64,000 bases of DNA from Tethya wilhelma (lineage: Eukaryota > Porifera > Demospongiae > Tethyida > Tethyidae), in contig CAXIPT010000002.1 in assembly GCA_964030475.1 (NCBI GenBank), positions 18,147,828 to 18,211,827 on the forward strand, in the 5' to 3' direction. Below are positions 1-24,367 of this stretch, in pieces. The position numbers and the translations under genes are program-made. A model generated the notes under the pieces. That model was given only the letters and a program-made list of their open reading frames with translations, was not told the DNA's origin and did no database searches. Within the stretch, counting starts at the first letter, position 1. Every line of letters begins with the position of its first letter.

Positions 1-891
1 AAGGCTAGGAACACAGAGAGAGGCTCCTCCTTAAGAGTGCGAGTGAGAGAGAGAGAGAGAGAGAGAGAGTCAGTCTTAATTGGATAAGACTCCCCTTAGA
101 GCAACAGAAGTTCAGTTTTTCACCACACAGTATAATTGGGGTGCAGATTGTATAGGTCTTCTAAAGACCACATAGAGTCTTCCATAAATATATATACAAA
201 CAGTGGTAAATTCTCTTTGTGTTGTGTTTTCATGGTATCTTAAACACTACTGTACTTTTGATGTAGATTGAGAGAGAAAGTGGGTGAACATACAGTATTA
301 TTATACCAGCCCCTCTTAAGTAAACACCACATATTTGTTGGTCTCTGATAAAGAAGTCTGTAGCTCCATTTTTGGCTGTGAAAAGAATCTGTGCTTATAT
401 AAAACGCCGTGTTAACAGACAGTCTCTGCCATCTGTACCGTGGTTTTCAAAGCAGGAATAGTGTCTTGAAGCTCTTTAGTGATATGGAAGTGACAAGATG
501 AATGATGGATGGACCAATATTATTGTGTGACATAAAGAGAGCGTACATCTTTTGGGTAACATGTACGTGTGTAGTTTACTAGCTCGTAACATGAACGTGT
601 ATGTACTTCATTGGAGCTAAAGTTCAGAGGTCACTGCATGTTTATAGGTGTGAGCAAGTACTTGTAGAGTGATCAATTTGCCAAACAATATTGTCTTTAT
701 TTTGATAAGAGGTTTATTACATAGCCATTAGAAATGCTCCTTAAGGGGCATGGTTTAGTCGATTGGCTTCAAGTCTTCCTCATAAGCCAGCTGTATGGAA
801 TTGTATGATATCTATTCATGGCTCATTTGACATAATAATTATATACACAGTTTGATGCTAAAAGCGTAAGTAAACACTGGATTGCAAGCAG

Positions 892-946
<55 letters not shown>

Positions 947-1237
947 GCCAACTCATTTTCTGTTCCCATAGCTACTAATACCTGTACATGGCCTTGTGAT
1001 AATGGCCCTAATAGTCTGTTATCTCCTGGTAGCTCTTTGGCTGGTGAATGAGAGAGTTGGAGTGTTCAGTTGTACATGCACTGTTGATATGAAGGATGAT
1101 ACTGTGGTGTGGTGTGTGTGTGTGGTGTTGTGTTCAGGGGGTAATTCGATATTGACTTCAGCTGCTTTTGTTCTGTAATTGGCTTGTAAGTTGAGAGCTT
1201 GCTTTTTTACTCTAGCCCTGTTGTATGTTGTTTATTG

Positions 1238-1276
<39 letters not shown>

Positions 1277-1389
1277 TGTGTGTGTGTGTGTGATGTCTTT
1301 GTTCCTTGGTCTGAGGAAATGTTGTATTCCTATTCTCTTGCCTAATTACATCCCCTTGTGTTATAATATGATACCATGTACAGAACAAC
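1..1389. other. Left flank without a recognised gene
   Basis: I see no convincing exon here on either strand. It holds a short GA tract near 47-70, a GT microsatellite at about 894-943 and a second GT-rich tract at about 1240-1292. The remaining sequence is AT-rich and would be 5' flank, or a 5' untranslated exon, of the adaptor gene that starts at 1390. Confidence 0.6.
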
Positions 1390-1468
1390 ATGCCACAAAG
1401 ACGAAAGTTCACTCAAGATCATGTCGAGGGCTGGTCAGTAAATGACGTTGAAAAATGGCTCGTTTCTG
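1390..1468 (+). CDS. First coding exon of SAM-domain adaptor (SLP-76/BLNK-like), partial
   Basis: The exon starts at an ATG and reads about 26 codons to a consensus donor (gtgagt) at 1469, ending in phase 0. The peptide begins MPQRRKFTQDHVEGWS and continues VNDVEKWLVS. The W-S-x-x-D-V-x-x-W-L pattern is the first helix of a SAM domain. SLP-76-type adaptors carry an N-terminal SAM domain, a proline-rich middle and a C-terminal SH2, and the other two parts lie just downstream (1758-3126 on the minus strand and 3903-4949). The remaining SAM exons are not visible, because the sequence runs into an inverted repeat and an N at 1745. That this exon belongs with the SH2 exons is inference from position and family architecture. 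Confidence 0.6.
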
Positions 1469-1500
1469 TGAGTGTTTGTGTATCTATGCGTGTGTTGCAA

Positions 1501-1744
1501 TAATACTTGTGTTATCAATATTATACCCATTGCTATTCCTGTGTTGTGAATTACTCAACCTTATCGTATATGACCTTTGACCTCTAATACATTACTATAC
1601 GGCTGATATGGCAAAATATCAGTAGAGTTCAATTTTTTTCCTCCGTATAGTAATGTATTAGAGGTCAAAGGTCATATACGATAAGGTTGAGTAATTCACA
1701 ACACAGGAATAGCAATGGGTATAATATTGATAACACAAGTATTA
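1501..1744. repeat. Perfect inverted repeat ending at an assembly N
   Basis: The left arm (1501-1602) and right arm (1643-1744) are exact reverse complements over about 102 bases, separated by about 40 bases. The right arm stops at the single N at 1745. Perfect arms ending at a join suggest a chimeric or fold-back read at an assembly joint rather than an old transposon, though a very young palindromic element is possible. Confidence 0.85.
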
Positions 1745-1757
1745 NCACACAGCTTAC

Positions 1758-2877
1758 CTGTACACAAATCCTGGTTTGGGTGGTGCCTTCTCCTCTTCAA
1801 TCACTTCAGCTGTCTCCTCTGGTGGTTTACTTTGAGGAAGTGCTGGAGCTTTTCTCTCAAACTGTGGTGAAACTTTCTTTGGTGGTTCTTCCTTCTGCTG
1901 TGGTTTGATGGGTTCTCTCATCCAAGGTGCCTTCGCAGCTGCTGGTCCCCTGGGAGCAGATGATGAAGAGTTAACTGGAGGCAGTTTCCTCTCCTGTTTT
2001 GGTGAAGTATTAGGAGGTCTTGCAGGCACATTGTTTGAAGACTTTGGTACATTGTGTGGTGGTGACCTGGAGGGCGATGGCTTTGGAGGCAGTGATGGCT
2101 TATCAGGAGAAAAAGCTCTCTCTTCTCTAGGTGGTTGCTGAAACTTCTTCTTCAAGTCATCAACACTCTCTTTGCGGTTCATCTTTCTTCCACTGAGTGG
2201 ACTTTTGTCTTTGCTCACTGCAGTGGGAGCAAGGTTATCACTTCCCTTTGTTGGCTGTGAGGTAGGACCTGGTGGAGGAGGTTCAGTCAATGAAGAATCA
2301 GCTGCAGATGGCGACTTATCCTTCTCAAATTTCTTCATCATCTCTGATATCCGTGACGTCTTTGGAGCAGTAGGTGGCTTTGTGACCTTCATCACCTTCT
2401 CTAATGGTGTCTTATTGGTTCCCACTTTAGGCACAGAGCCGTTTGCTTTCTCCTTGGGTGGCTCACGTTCATTGTCCATGGATTTCTTTTTTTGGAATCG
2501 TTTACCCAGCTCAGGACTCTTGGGTTTGGTCACCTCGGTAGGTGGTTTGTTCGATTTGAGGTCCGATGATTTTCTACGCAACCAAGGAGGGCTCTTCTTC
2601 TCATCGCTCTTAGTAACACCTAATAATATAATAATATTGTTTCATTTATAGGTCTTATATATTTTTCCCAGAAGCTTATGAGCGTTGCAAAGCATCATAA
2701 TGCTCATAAGCTTCTGCTTTGACTTAATTACTTGTTTTGTTGTTGTCCATTTGTTTCCGTTCTGGCTGTGGGGATGATTTAGGAGATGGCTTCTTGGTAA
2801 CTATTTTAGACTTTGGAGAGGACAACTTGGACAAGGCTTCTTCAATCTAAGACGAAACAGAACAAGATAAAAAATAT

Positions 2878-2915
<38 letters not shown>

Positions 2916-3126
2916 CATACTGATGATGGTTTTGATTTAGCGGGAGGGAGGGAAGGTGGAAGAGGGGGTGGAGGGCCTGAATCCTTTTTCGAAGACGACG
3001 GAGATCTCAATTTTTGTTTGTTCCCCCCAATGGGGGGAGGAGGGGGTTTGGACGTGGGGATGTCAGATTCAATCGCATTCTTCTTGGGAGGGGCTGCTAC
3101 TCCTGACTCAATTGGTCGTCTCAGAC
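1758..3126 (-). CDS. Proline-rich adaptor exons on the opposite strand
   Basis: Three minus-strand exons connect in phase: 2921-3126, 2732-2846 and 1758-2619. Acceptors and donors follow GT-AG, and the junctions are phase 0 and phase 1. Together they encode about 390 residues rich in Pro, Lys and Ser, with runs such as GPPPPLPPSLPP, KPSLPPKPSPSR and APALPQSKPP, which are typical SH3 ligands. No globular domain is seen. The last exon ends in phase 2 at a donor (1757-1752), so the protein continues. A 23-base candidate micro-exon at 3480-3502 (SEWDREK) is weak. The composition fits the linker of the SAM/SH2 adaptor whose ends flank it on the plus strand. The block could be inverted by misassembly at 1745, or it could be a separate proline-rich gene. 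Exon phases do not connect directly to 3903, so at least one exon is missing if it is one gene. Confidence 0.65.
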
Positions 3127-3902
3127 CTGGTCTGTTGAAGGAGGAGCTAGTGCATTAGAGTGGATTGTGACACTGTTATCACTTAGCCTACTTGAATGGG
3201 TTGCCATCACACTATGACAATAGAGGCTACAAGTAGAACAGACACTGAGTTTGATCACCACTATTGTAGCTGACCCACCATATGTCCGTATGACTGCACC
3301 AGAATAGAGCTAGTTGAAAGATTAGACTGTCACGCATCTTTCAGTGAATCTTTTAGACTATAATTATAATTATAGCTAGCTGTGTAGGTATAGAGTTATA
3401 GTGAATGGTGAACTTGCCATACATGTCTAAGTGAAAAGAAAAAAACGAGAGCAGCTGTCATGTCATCCTTCAAGCTCACCTTCTCCCGGTCCCACTCACT
3501 GCCTACTCCCTCCTATCAAAGGATTACTGCCAAAGACATTCTGCTGGGAAGAGTAGGATTTTGAAATACATGTAGTCTCTCTGTAGCTACTCACTGATAA
3601 TACCATATAGCAGAAATTTTTATATGGGGAAAATTTATTCGTTTTTGTCTTGAATAGAAATTCGCGGGGGTGGATTATGTATGTGACGACCTCGTACCTT
3701 ACAAATTTCGTGGGGGGAAATTTCACGGAAAGCTGCCAAACAGCAAAATTCGCAGAAATTTCCCCCCACGACAGTATAACAGTTGATTACAAACATCCAT
3801 GATAATGATGGACATCTTACTATAAAATTAAAGTCTAAGAATTCTACACTATGTACAATGCAGTCCCATAACTGCCTGATATGATCTATCTCTCTTGTCC
3901 AG
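3127..3902. mobile_element. Intron-like spacer with palindromic MITE fragment
   Basis: About 3601-3780 carries a degenerate copy of a small palindromic element whose ends resemble tatagcgggaaattttcg and its complement. The same family occurs at 11304-11491, 12868-13089, 16119-16328 and 16957-17171. Another short piece with the tatagcggg motif lies near 3990-4080. Nothing else is recognised. Confidence 0.55.
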
Positions 3903-4949
3903 GTCCCTCACGAGCAGCCTCCATCTCCTCAGGTTGCTGCACCCCCTCTTCCCTCAAGACCATGGCACAAACCAGGTACGTACAGTGTATACTGTATAGC
4001 GGGATGCACAGCTCATCTGCGAAAGTTAAAATGCAAACTCTTTGATGACTGCGAAAGTTAGACACCACAGTTAAGTAATGGTTGGTTTTAACTAGTACTA
4101 GCACCCTGCTTCCTTCTCCTGTGAACAATGGGATCTAGAATAGCTGACACACTTTTGGTAAAGTTTTGAAATGTATTATTAACTCAATTGCATTTTGTCC
4201 TTCACAGAGCACCACCCCCCGCCAGTGGTGAAAGAGGAACCCCCACTTCCATCACGGCCCCCTAAGCCCACTGGCAACTTTGGTTCCCCCATGGGAAAGT
4301 CGTGGTACCACTCTACGCTGGACAGAAAACAGGCAGAGGCCAAATTGAGAAGATACACCAAGGTAGGAAACGCAGTCCGTGGTGAAGAAGTTATGCATTT
4401 CTATTTCACTTATGTTGAGTATGTATGTATGTATGTATGTATGTATGTTGTTCTTGATTGATTGTCGTACTTGCAGGATGGAACCTTCATTGTTCGCGAC
4501 AGTACAAAAATTCCCGGAGAGTATTCTCTGTCAATATGTCACAGCAATACTATAAGACATCTCAGGTAGGAATAATTTTAATGTTGCATACCTGCATGGT
4601 GTATTACAATTATGATCAATATGCTAATGAAAGTGCATGTTTATATTATGTGGGTTTTGTTGTTTTTTTCTGTCCTCCCAGAATAAGATTGAGAGGTGAC
4701 AAGAAGTTTGTGTTAGGAGAGGAAAAGAGTGATGAACTGGTAGGTAGATCTGTAGCTAAAAATATGCAACTCTAAATAATGCACAGCTCATTCTCTTGAC
4801 ATGTCAACCATGCAACAACAACACTCATTGTTCTTCTGTCCATGTAGGCATTCGAGACAGTGATGGAGCTCGTAGAGTACCACAAGAAGGAACCCCTCCA
4901 CCTCAGATCAGGGGGAGAAACTACACTGAGATTTGAATGCCCCCACTAA
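3903..4949 (+). CDS. C-terminal exons of SLP-76/BLNK-like adaptor: proline-rich stub and SH2 domain
   Basis: Five exons join in phase: 3903-3975, 4208-4362, 4477-4565, 4682-4739 and 4848-4949 (TAA stop). They encode a proline-rich stretch (EEPPLPSRPPKP) followed by a complete SH2 domain of about 100 residues. The domain opens KSWYHSTLDRKQAEAKL, carries the phosphotyrosine-binding strand DGTFIVRDS with the invariant Arg, continues GEYSLSICHSNTIRHLRI, and ends LVEYHKKEPLHLR with the last strand LRFECPH. SH2 as the extreme C-terminus matches SLP-76, BLNK and CLNK, which are scaffolds that recruit kinases and PLC-gamma. The next gene downstream carries the same SH2 with the same exon boundaries. 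Upstream exons are disturbed (see 1501-3126). Confidence 0.85.
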
Positions 4950-5840
4950 TTAAATCATTCATTATTACCATTTGTCTCTTATAGCATAAAATTGACATTG
5001 GAGTTGAGAGGACTCAATGAGAAGCATTTGGCATTTCTAGTATGGCTCTGTCATATTCCTATTTTTTTAACTAAATAACTGTTTCGTGTTCTGTTATATT
5101 ATCATACAATTCCATAATTGAATTATGAGTGAATTTGTGATATAGTTTTATTGTCATCTGTGTAAGCGTGTGCATTAGTTCAGACTTGTGTGTATTTTTA
5201 TGTACTATTATATATATATTGTCAAAACTGCAATACCACATACATACATACATACATTACAAAAATACTATCTTTGTAAGTATAGCAAACATCTCAATAT
5301 TGAAAAACCCAGTAATTATATATTATAGTAATTCATTACCATAATTAAAATATATGCATGAGCCAGGTATAGCTTGAATTCTTCCATGATAGATATATTA
5401 TACACTACACGATTGGTACAACCAAGGGCTTATGTACATCCCCTTGCATGGAGTTTATATGCATGCCCTTGGTACAACCATTCAACTGCATCATCTAGAT
5501 GCCTTACTCTGATAATTGTAGTCAAGGTTAACACAACAGCTACTGGTGTGTGGTGTGTGTGTATAAGAGTGAAATGATACAGCTTTGTCCAAAGAGGTTT
5601 CAGTGAGTCAACATTGGCACATGGTACGCCTTCATTAATGTTGTAAACAGATAAGCAAAGTAAAAATTGTATGGTATCCTGGTTTATTATGCATTCAAAG
5701 TAACAACAGTATCAAAGTACTAGCCTTGGGAGAAAATTTAGCAAAAGAAGAACAAAAAACAAAAACTTGTAATTTAACGTGAACAACAATTAGCTATTAT
5801 AGTTCTGTCAAGACTCAGAGAAGAAGAGTCTACACACGAT
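4950..5840. other. Intergenic spacer
   Basis: AT-rich sequence lies between the SH2 stop codon and the kinase start codon. It should contain the 3' end of the adaptor and the promoter of the kinase gene. I see a short atac repeat at about 5240-5256 and no exon. Confidence 0.6.
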
Positions 5841-7748
5841 ATGGCTGCATTCAGGAGAGGAGAGAGTGGAGAAAACGAACTCAACATCACATTTGAAAGT
5901 GTCCAGCTATTCAAGAACCAAACCATTGGAACAGGATCGTATGGAGCTGTCTGCAGAGCTCAATGTGACGGCCTGCCTTGTGCTGCTAAACTCCTCTACC
6001 CGATGTTCTTCGATCTCAGTATCAATACAGCAAAACAGTCCAAACAGGGGCGACTTCCAATCAAACAGTTTGAAAAGGAGTGTCACTTCCTCAGCCAGCT
6101 CAAGCACCCAAACATCGTTCAATACATAGGCACTCATCGCGATCCCGACACCAATGCACCTGTGCTCCTAATGGAACTCATGGAGGACAACCTCACCAAC
6201 TTCCTGGAGACGTCACTCAACCCTCTGGAGGTCCACCTTCAGCTCAGCATTCTTCACGACATAGCACTGGCCCTTGCCTTCCTACACTACAACAACATAA
6301 TCCACCGAGACTTGTCGAGCAACAACGTCCTCATTGGTGCTGGATATCGGGCAAAAGTGACCGACTTTGGGATGTCTAAACTGACCAGTGATCCTTACCT
6401 TGAATGCACCACAGAGTGCCCTGGTACTCCAGTCTACATGCCACCCGAAGCTCTCAACGTGCCAGCAGTGTACTCGGAAAAGCTTGATTGTTTCAGTTTT
6501 GGTGTTCTCGTTGTACAGATCATCACACGAAAGATGCCAAATCCAACCAGCAGATTTGAAGACAGAGATCTGGTCGACCCTAGAATGCCATCACGCCAGC
6601 TTCATGCACAAGTCCGTGTAAGTGAAAAGGAGCGACGAAAAAAGCACCTCAATCTCATCCCCATGAGCCACCCTCTCCGTCAACTTGCTCTCGGTTGCCT
6701 CCAGGACAGAGACACTGAGAGACCCACGGCCAAACAACTTTGTGCAAGGATTCAAATCATCCAGAAATCGACCAATTCTGACGTAGCCAACATTAGAGTT
6801 CAGGCTAATCCTATATACAACAAATCCCCATTAACTGCTACAAGCAGTATGCCTCTGACTAGCAACCGAGGCAAAATGGGTACAATAGGGAGATCGCATT
6901 CTGAATCAACCGGCCCAGTGCTCAGCCAGGCAGGAAGAGAAAACAGGAGTTTTTCACTGGGAGGATTTGGTGATAACGATGACTATGTAATAAATGACCT
7001 CATACCAAATCCAATACACGCACTAGGAAAACCACAGAGAACCGCACCAAAGTCACCAACTGGAAGTAATCCAAAAGGGTCGGATATGAAATTGGAGTCC
7101 TTGTCACCAGCCCTTCAACATTTATATGTTGAGATTCCAGAGTTATTGCCAAACAGGTACAAGAGTGTAATTATGTCATACTGAAAGAAAGCCACACACA
7201 CACAAACAACTCAAATTTATTTGCATACAATGATTCTAATAAGAGCCTATATGGCTTGCAATTATATCCATTTTCATTCCAGCCATAGTACATCTCTTGA
7301 TTGTTGACAACACATACACACCTACAATCCTTATTAAGCGTTACAAGGAGCGTGCCTCTGAGCAGTAGCCCAGGAAAGACAAGCACAATCGGAAAGAAAG
7401 AGAGATCATTTTCTGATGCTGGCACGACACTCAGCCTGGCTGGAAGAGACAAGAGTGCTACACTGGGAAGATTCGGTGATAGTAATGGCTACAAAACAAA
7501 TGACCTCACACCAAACCCAATGTACGCACACGAAACACCACAGAGGGCTGCACCAAAGTCACCGAGTAGAGGCAATCCACACGGTGTTGCTGAATTGATG
7601 AAAAACTTTTCTGGGTCAGATATCAAAATGGAGTCACTATCACCAGCCCTTCCACATTACTACGATGAAATTCCTGAGTTGCTACCAAACAGGTAAAAGA
7701 GTGAAAAAAATGCCATATTGAAAGAAAGCTATAACACACATACACACA

Positions 7749-7797
<49 letters not shown>

Positions 7798-8125
7798 CAA
7801 CCAAATTTACTTGCATACAATGACTCTAATCAGAGGTTATACGGCTTGCAATTATATTCCTTTTCATTTGAGTCAAAGTATCTATTGGTCTATTAATTTT
7901 AACATTGTTGAACACAAACACACCGATGTAGAGTACAGAGGAACCCTTCTCCAAGCAACTCCTTTCCACCACCACTACCACAGAGGTCACCTCCCCCCAC
8001 TCGTAGCCGACCCCCACCATCTCAATCTACTCCGATCCCTGCTCCAAGACGACTTCCCCCAAGCAAACAGACAGGTATGGCATCATGCAACCATGCATCA
8101 AGTAGAGAGTATACTTGCACAGTGT

Positions 8126-8196
<71 letters not shown>

Positions 8197-10372
8197 GCAA
8201 CTATTAATGTTAGGATTGAGAGTAACTGAAAATGATAAATCCTATAATTATAACAGTGCCTTATAAACAGAAAGCACACAGTGCATGGTCATTAATTAGA
8301 GCATCTCCCTCTGGCAATTGCAGTGAGTGAGGAGCCTCCTCTCCCACCTCGTCCACCAAAGGCCCTCACCTCTCTGAGGGGAAAGTCATGGTACCACGCT
8401 TCACTCAACAGAAAACAGGCAGAGGAAAAACTGAAGCTACACAATAAGGTTGGTGTCTCTCTAGGAACCACTGAGAATTTGATGCAACAAAAGAATCGTT
8501 TTTAGCCAACATGTTTAATGTGTGATGCAGGATGGGACATTTATTGTTCGTGATAACAGCAAAATTCCTGGAGAATACTCACTGTCAATAAGTTACAGCA
8601 ACACCATAATACACTTGAGGTATGTGTCTCGTGGGCCATTGGCATAGCTATTGGAATTCTGCAAATCTCTAACTTGTTCTAAATTACCCCCAGAATTGAA
8701 TTGGGAGCAGATAAAAAGTTTTCGTTGGGAAGAGACAAGAAAGTACGTACACAAATTAAGGTTACGATGCACAGTTTGAATATGAATAATTCATTAGGGA
8801 ATTTGTTCTCCCTATATCTAGCATCAGAAGTGCTTTTGACAGTTTCTACCTTTTAAAATGCAAAAGTTGTGGCTAATATGTTCTAGAGTTTTTAAAAATC
8901 AACATTGAATATGCTTCTACAAAGCTTTATCTAAGGAGATATAGTGGATTTTGGCTAAAATAAAATTTAGAACTCAAAATTTGCCAAGTAGAGAAGTTAC
9001 ACTATCTAGAAGTCAGTGTTAGTAGAAACTTACCTTGGTTCTGCAGGGTCAGACACTGAGACTTTCTTTCTACTGTGTGTACAAAGTGTTCTAGAACACA
9101 ATAAAACATTCAGCTAAGAGCACAAGGCAGCTGCCTGCTGACATCTTAGCCAGCCACGATTTGTTTGTGGCTCTTTTCTTAGAAAAACTCAGTGTCTGAC
9201 CCTGGAGTGAAGAGTGAACAATTAGATAATAGCCCATATGTGGTTCTAAGTTTGATTACATGTCACGAGATCAACTTGCGCAAAATCAACTACCACAAGA
9301 TCAATGTCCGCGACATCAACTAGTCGCGAAATCAACTCAAATGTGATCAACTCTTTTTGATCAACTTGTGCATGTACAACTTACATTATAGCTATCTGTA
9401 TAGAACAGCATAGAATGCACCAAATTATTATGGGTACAAACTCAAGAGCTACTTCAAAGCATGATCGACCTCTAGCTGACCTTGTCTTTGAAATATGTGT
9501 CACTATAAGTCACTGCATGAAGACCTCTCAACTGCTGTCAATCTTGGCTCTTATAAAAGGAATGATTTTTGATTCCCGGCTAAAGAAGGTGGTTGGGAAA
9601 GCTCATCCAAACATCTACGAGCTTATCGAAGTATTCAAGAGAGAGGAAGCAGTGGCCAGAATGAAAATTCAGACTAGTCCTGCAAAGTAGTGCCTCCCAA
9701 ACCCCTAGAAGGAGAAGATTGATTCAGAAGGAAAAAGAAAAAAGAATCCAAAGACTTTTTACCAGATTCAATGATGGAGATCTCTCTATTGACAATTTTT
9801 TAGAAGCTATGAAATATTACACAGGACTTTAATTATGAATACTATTCACTCCAAATTCAGTGATGCGTTTGATTTTATTTTAGAAAGTGTTTAAAGCTGT
9901 TGGGGAATGTGCATAGAAATACCTTTATAGATAAAGCTTACTAAAAATACACGAGTTGATTTCGTTGAGTTGATTTGGTTTAGAGTTGATTTAAAGGCAG
10001 TTGATCACGCAAACGTTGAGCAAGTGAGAGTTGATTACGTGCAAATTGATCTCGTGAGATGATACCCTAAGTTTTGCCAGTTCTTCAAATTTTGAGTTCT
10101 AAAATACACTGCCATATCGCGTATCTAAAATAACTGGCCTATACTGATAATCATATTCATGACCGGGCTATAATCATATTCATGACCCAAATTGCCAACT
10201 GTGCATCGTAACCTTAATGCATGCCTATATTAATAGTTCCAGCTCCCATACTTCCACACATACTGTACAGGCATTTGACACTGTACCAGAGTTTATAGAA
10301 TACCACAAGAAGAACTTGATTCATTTCAAAACTGGAGGAGCAACAAACTTAAAATACGAGTGTCCCCGCTAA
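5841..10372 (+). CDS. Tyrosine-kinase-like protein kinase fused to a C-terminal SH2 domain
   Basis: Exons at 5841-7156, 7348-7692, 7941-8074, 8324-8448, 8531-8619, 8694-8742 and 10271-10372 join in phase (about 720 residues). The first exon holds a whole kinase domain: glycine loop GTGSYG at residues 30-35, Lys50, HRDLSSNN at 155-162, DFG at 175-177 and MPPEAL near 200. The LSSNN catalytic loop points to the tyrosine-kinase-like group rather than a classical tyrosine kinase. Then follows a linker with NPIY motifs. The second exon repeats the last ~110 residues of the first (both end ELLPNR in phase 2). After it come an SH3-ligand-like proline-rich exon and an SH2 (KSWYHASLNRKQAEEKL, DGTFIVRDN) with the exon structure of the neighbouring adaptor. 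Read-through at 7157 gives a kinase-only form ending at 7184. The last intron carries a 1.46-kb transposon. Kinase-first, SH2-last order recalls Dictyostelium SHK kinases. Joining of the two halves needs RNA evidence. Confidence 0.8.
7720..8195. repeat. CA and CT microsatellites in kinase-SH2 introns
   Basis: A CA tract (about 7736-7795) and a CT tract of about 68 bases (8126-8193) lie in the introns on either side of the proline-rich exon. Open frames through these tracts are simple-repeat artefacts. Confidence 0.85.
8755..10217. mobile_element. Nested DNA transposons in the last intron of the kinase-SH2 gene
   Basis: The outer element is bounded by complementary ends, ttaaggttacgatgcacagt at about 8756 and its reverse complement ending at about 10217. 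Inside it, 9258-10062 has its own imperfect inverted ends rich in the motif cgagatcaac / gttgatctcg. It carries an ORF resembling the end of a Mutator-like transposase. The SH2 exon on the far side (10271) is intact, so the insertion is tolerated as intron sequence. Confidence 0.7.
9415..9690 (+). pseudogene. Transposase C-terminal fragment (Mutator-like/FLYWCH type)
   Basis: An open frame of 91 residues contains SILALIKGMIFDSR and then AHPNIYELIEVFKREEA. This resembles the C-terminal segment of Mutator-like (FLYWCH-associated) transposases as I remember them, in which a His-Pro-Asn-hydrophobic motif is followed by a Leu/Lys/Glu-rich helix. There is no catalytic DDE core. It sits inside the inner inverted-repeat element and is probably an internally deleted copy. 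Confidence 0.45.
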
Positions 10373-10570
10373 CAACTATAGCAATGGAACTTTAAGATCT
10401 GGATACAATACAAATATGACTGGATTACTCAGTTTTATTCAGAAACAATGTTAAAACTTAATTCTAAGATGTCACTGCAATGTATACATGAAATACTTAA
10501 ATTAATAATAATATAAAATGAAACTGGAGTACCATGGTACCATGAGGTGACTATATACAGTGTATGTACA

Positions 10571-24032
<13,462 letters not shown>

Positions 24033-24367
24033 TTTAAACTCTCTTGGTGCTGGTACAAATATTTAAGTGACCGGGTTGCTGTCAAAAGCATTAATGTAAT
24101 ACTAAAAATTCTCTAATAATCTGGAGAAGCACATCATCATAGAGCTAGAGTTGCTTGGCAGATACTCAGTGGGACCCCGCCTCCACCAAAACTTCAAATC
24201 CACGATCCGGATATTCAGGATCCAATTCCAGGCTTACTCACGTGCAAATTTGCATTGCGCGGGATAATGATGTCATCTTAATTGTGGCTGATCTCTTCAC
24301 CTTTTTCTGTTGGTCCTTTCTCTGCTCGTTTCTCTATTCTTTTGATGCTTTTTTGAAATAGAAATAA
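24033..24367. promoter_or_regulatory. Divergent promoter between KIF3B and TTF2
   Basis: Only about 335 bases separate the ATG of KIF3B (minus, 24032) from the ATG of TTF2 (plus, 24368). Both promoters and both 5' untranslated regions must lie here. No TATA box is placed well for either start, but short GC-rich motifs occur at about 24170-24180 and 24255-24265. Promoter function is inferred from gene arrangement only. Confidence 0.65.

Noticed and set aside
1905..2651. Plus-strand open frames opposite the proline-rich exons
   Set aside because: They are antisense shadows of a compositionally biased minus-strand exon with matching splice sites.
9006..9215. Inverted pair gtcagacactgag / ctcagtgtctgac as a separate gene signal
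   Set aside because: It lies inside the transposon at 8755-10217 and is most simply one of its internal repeats.
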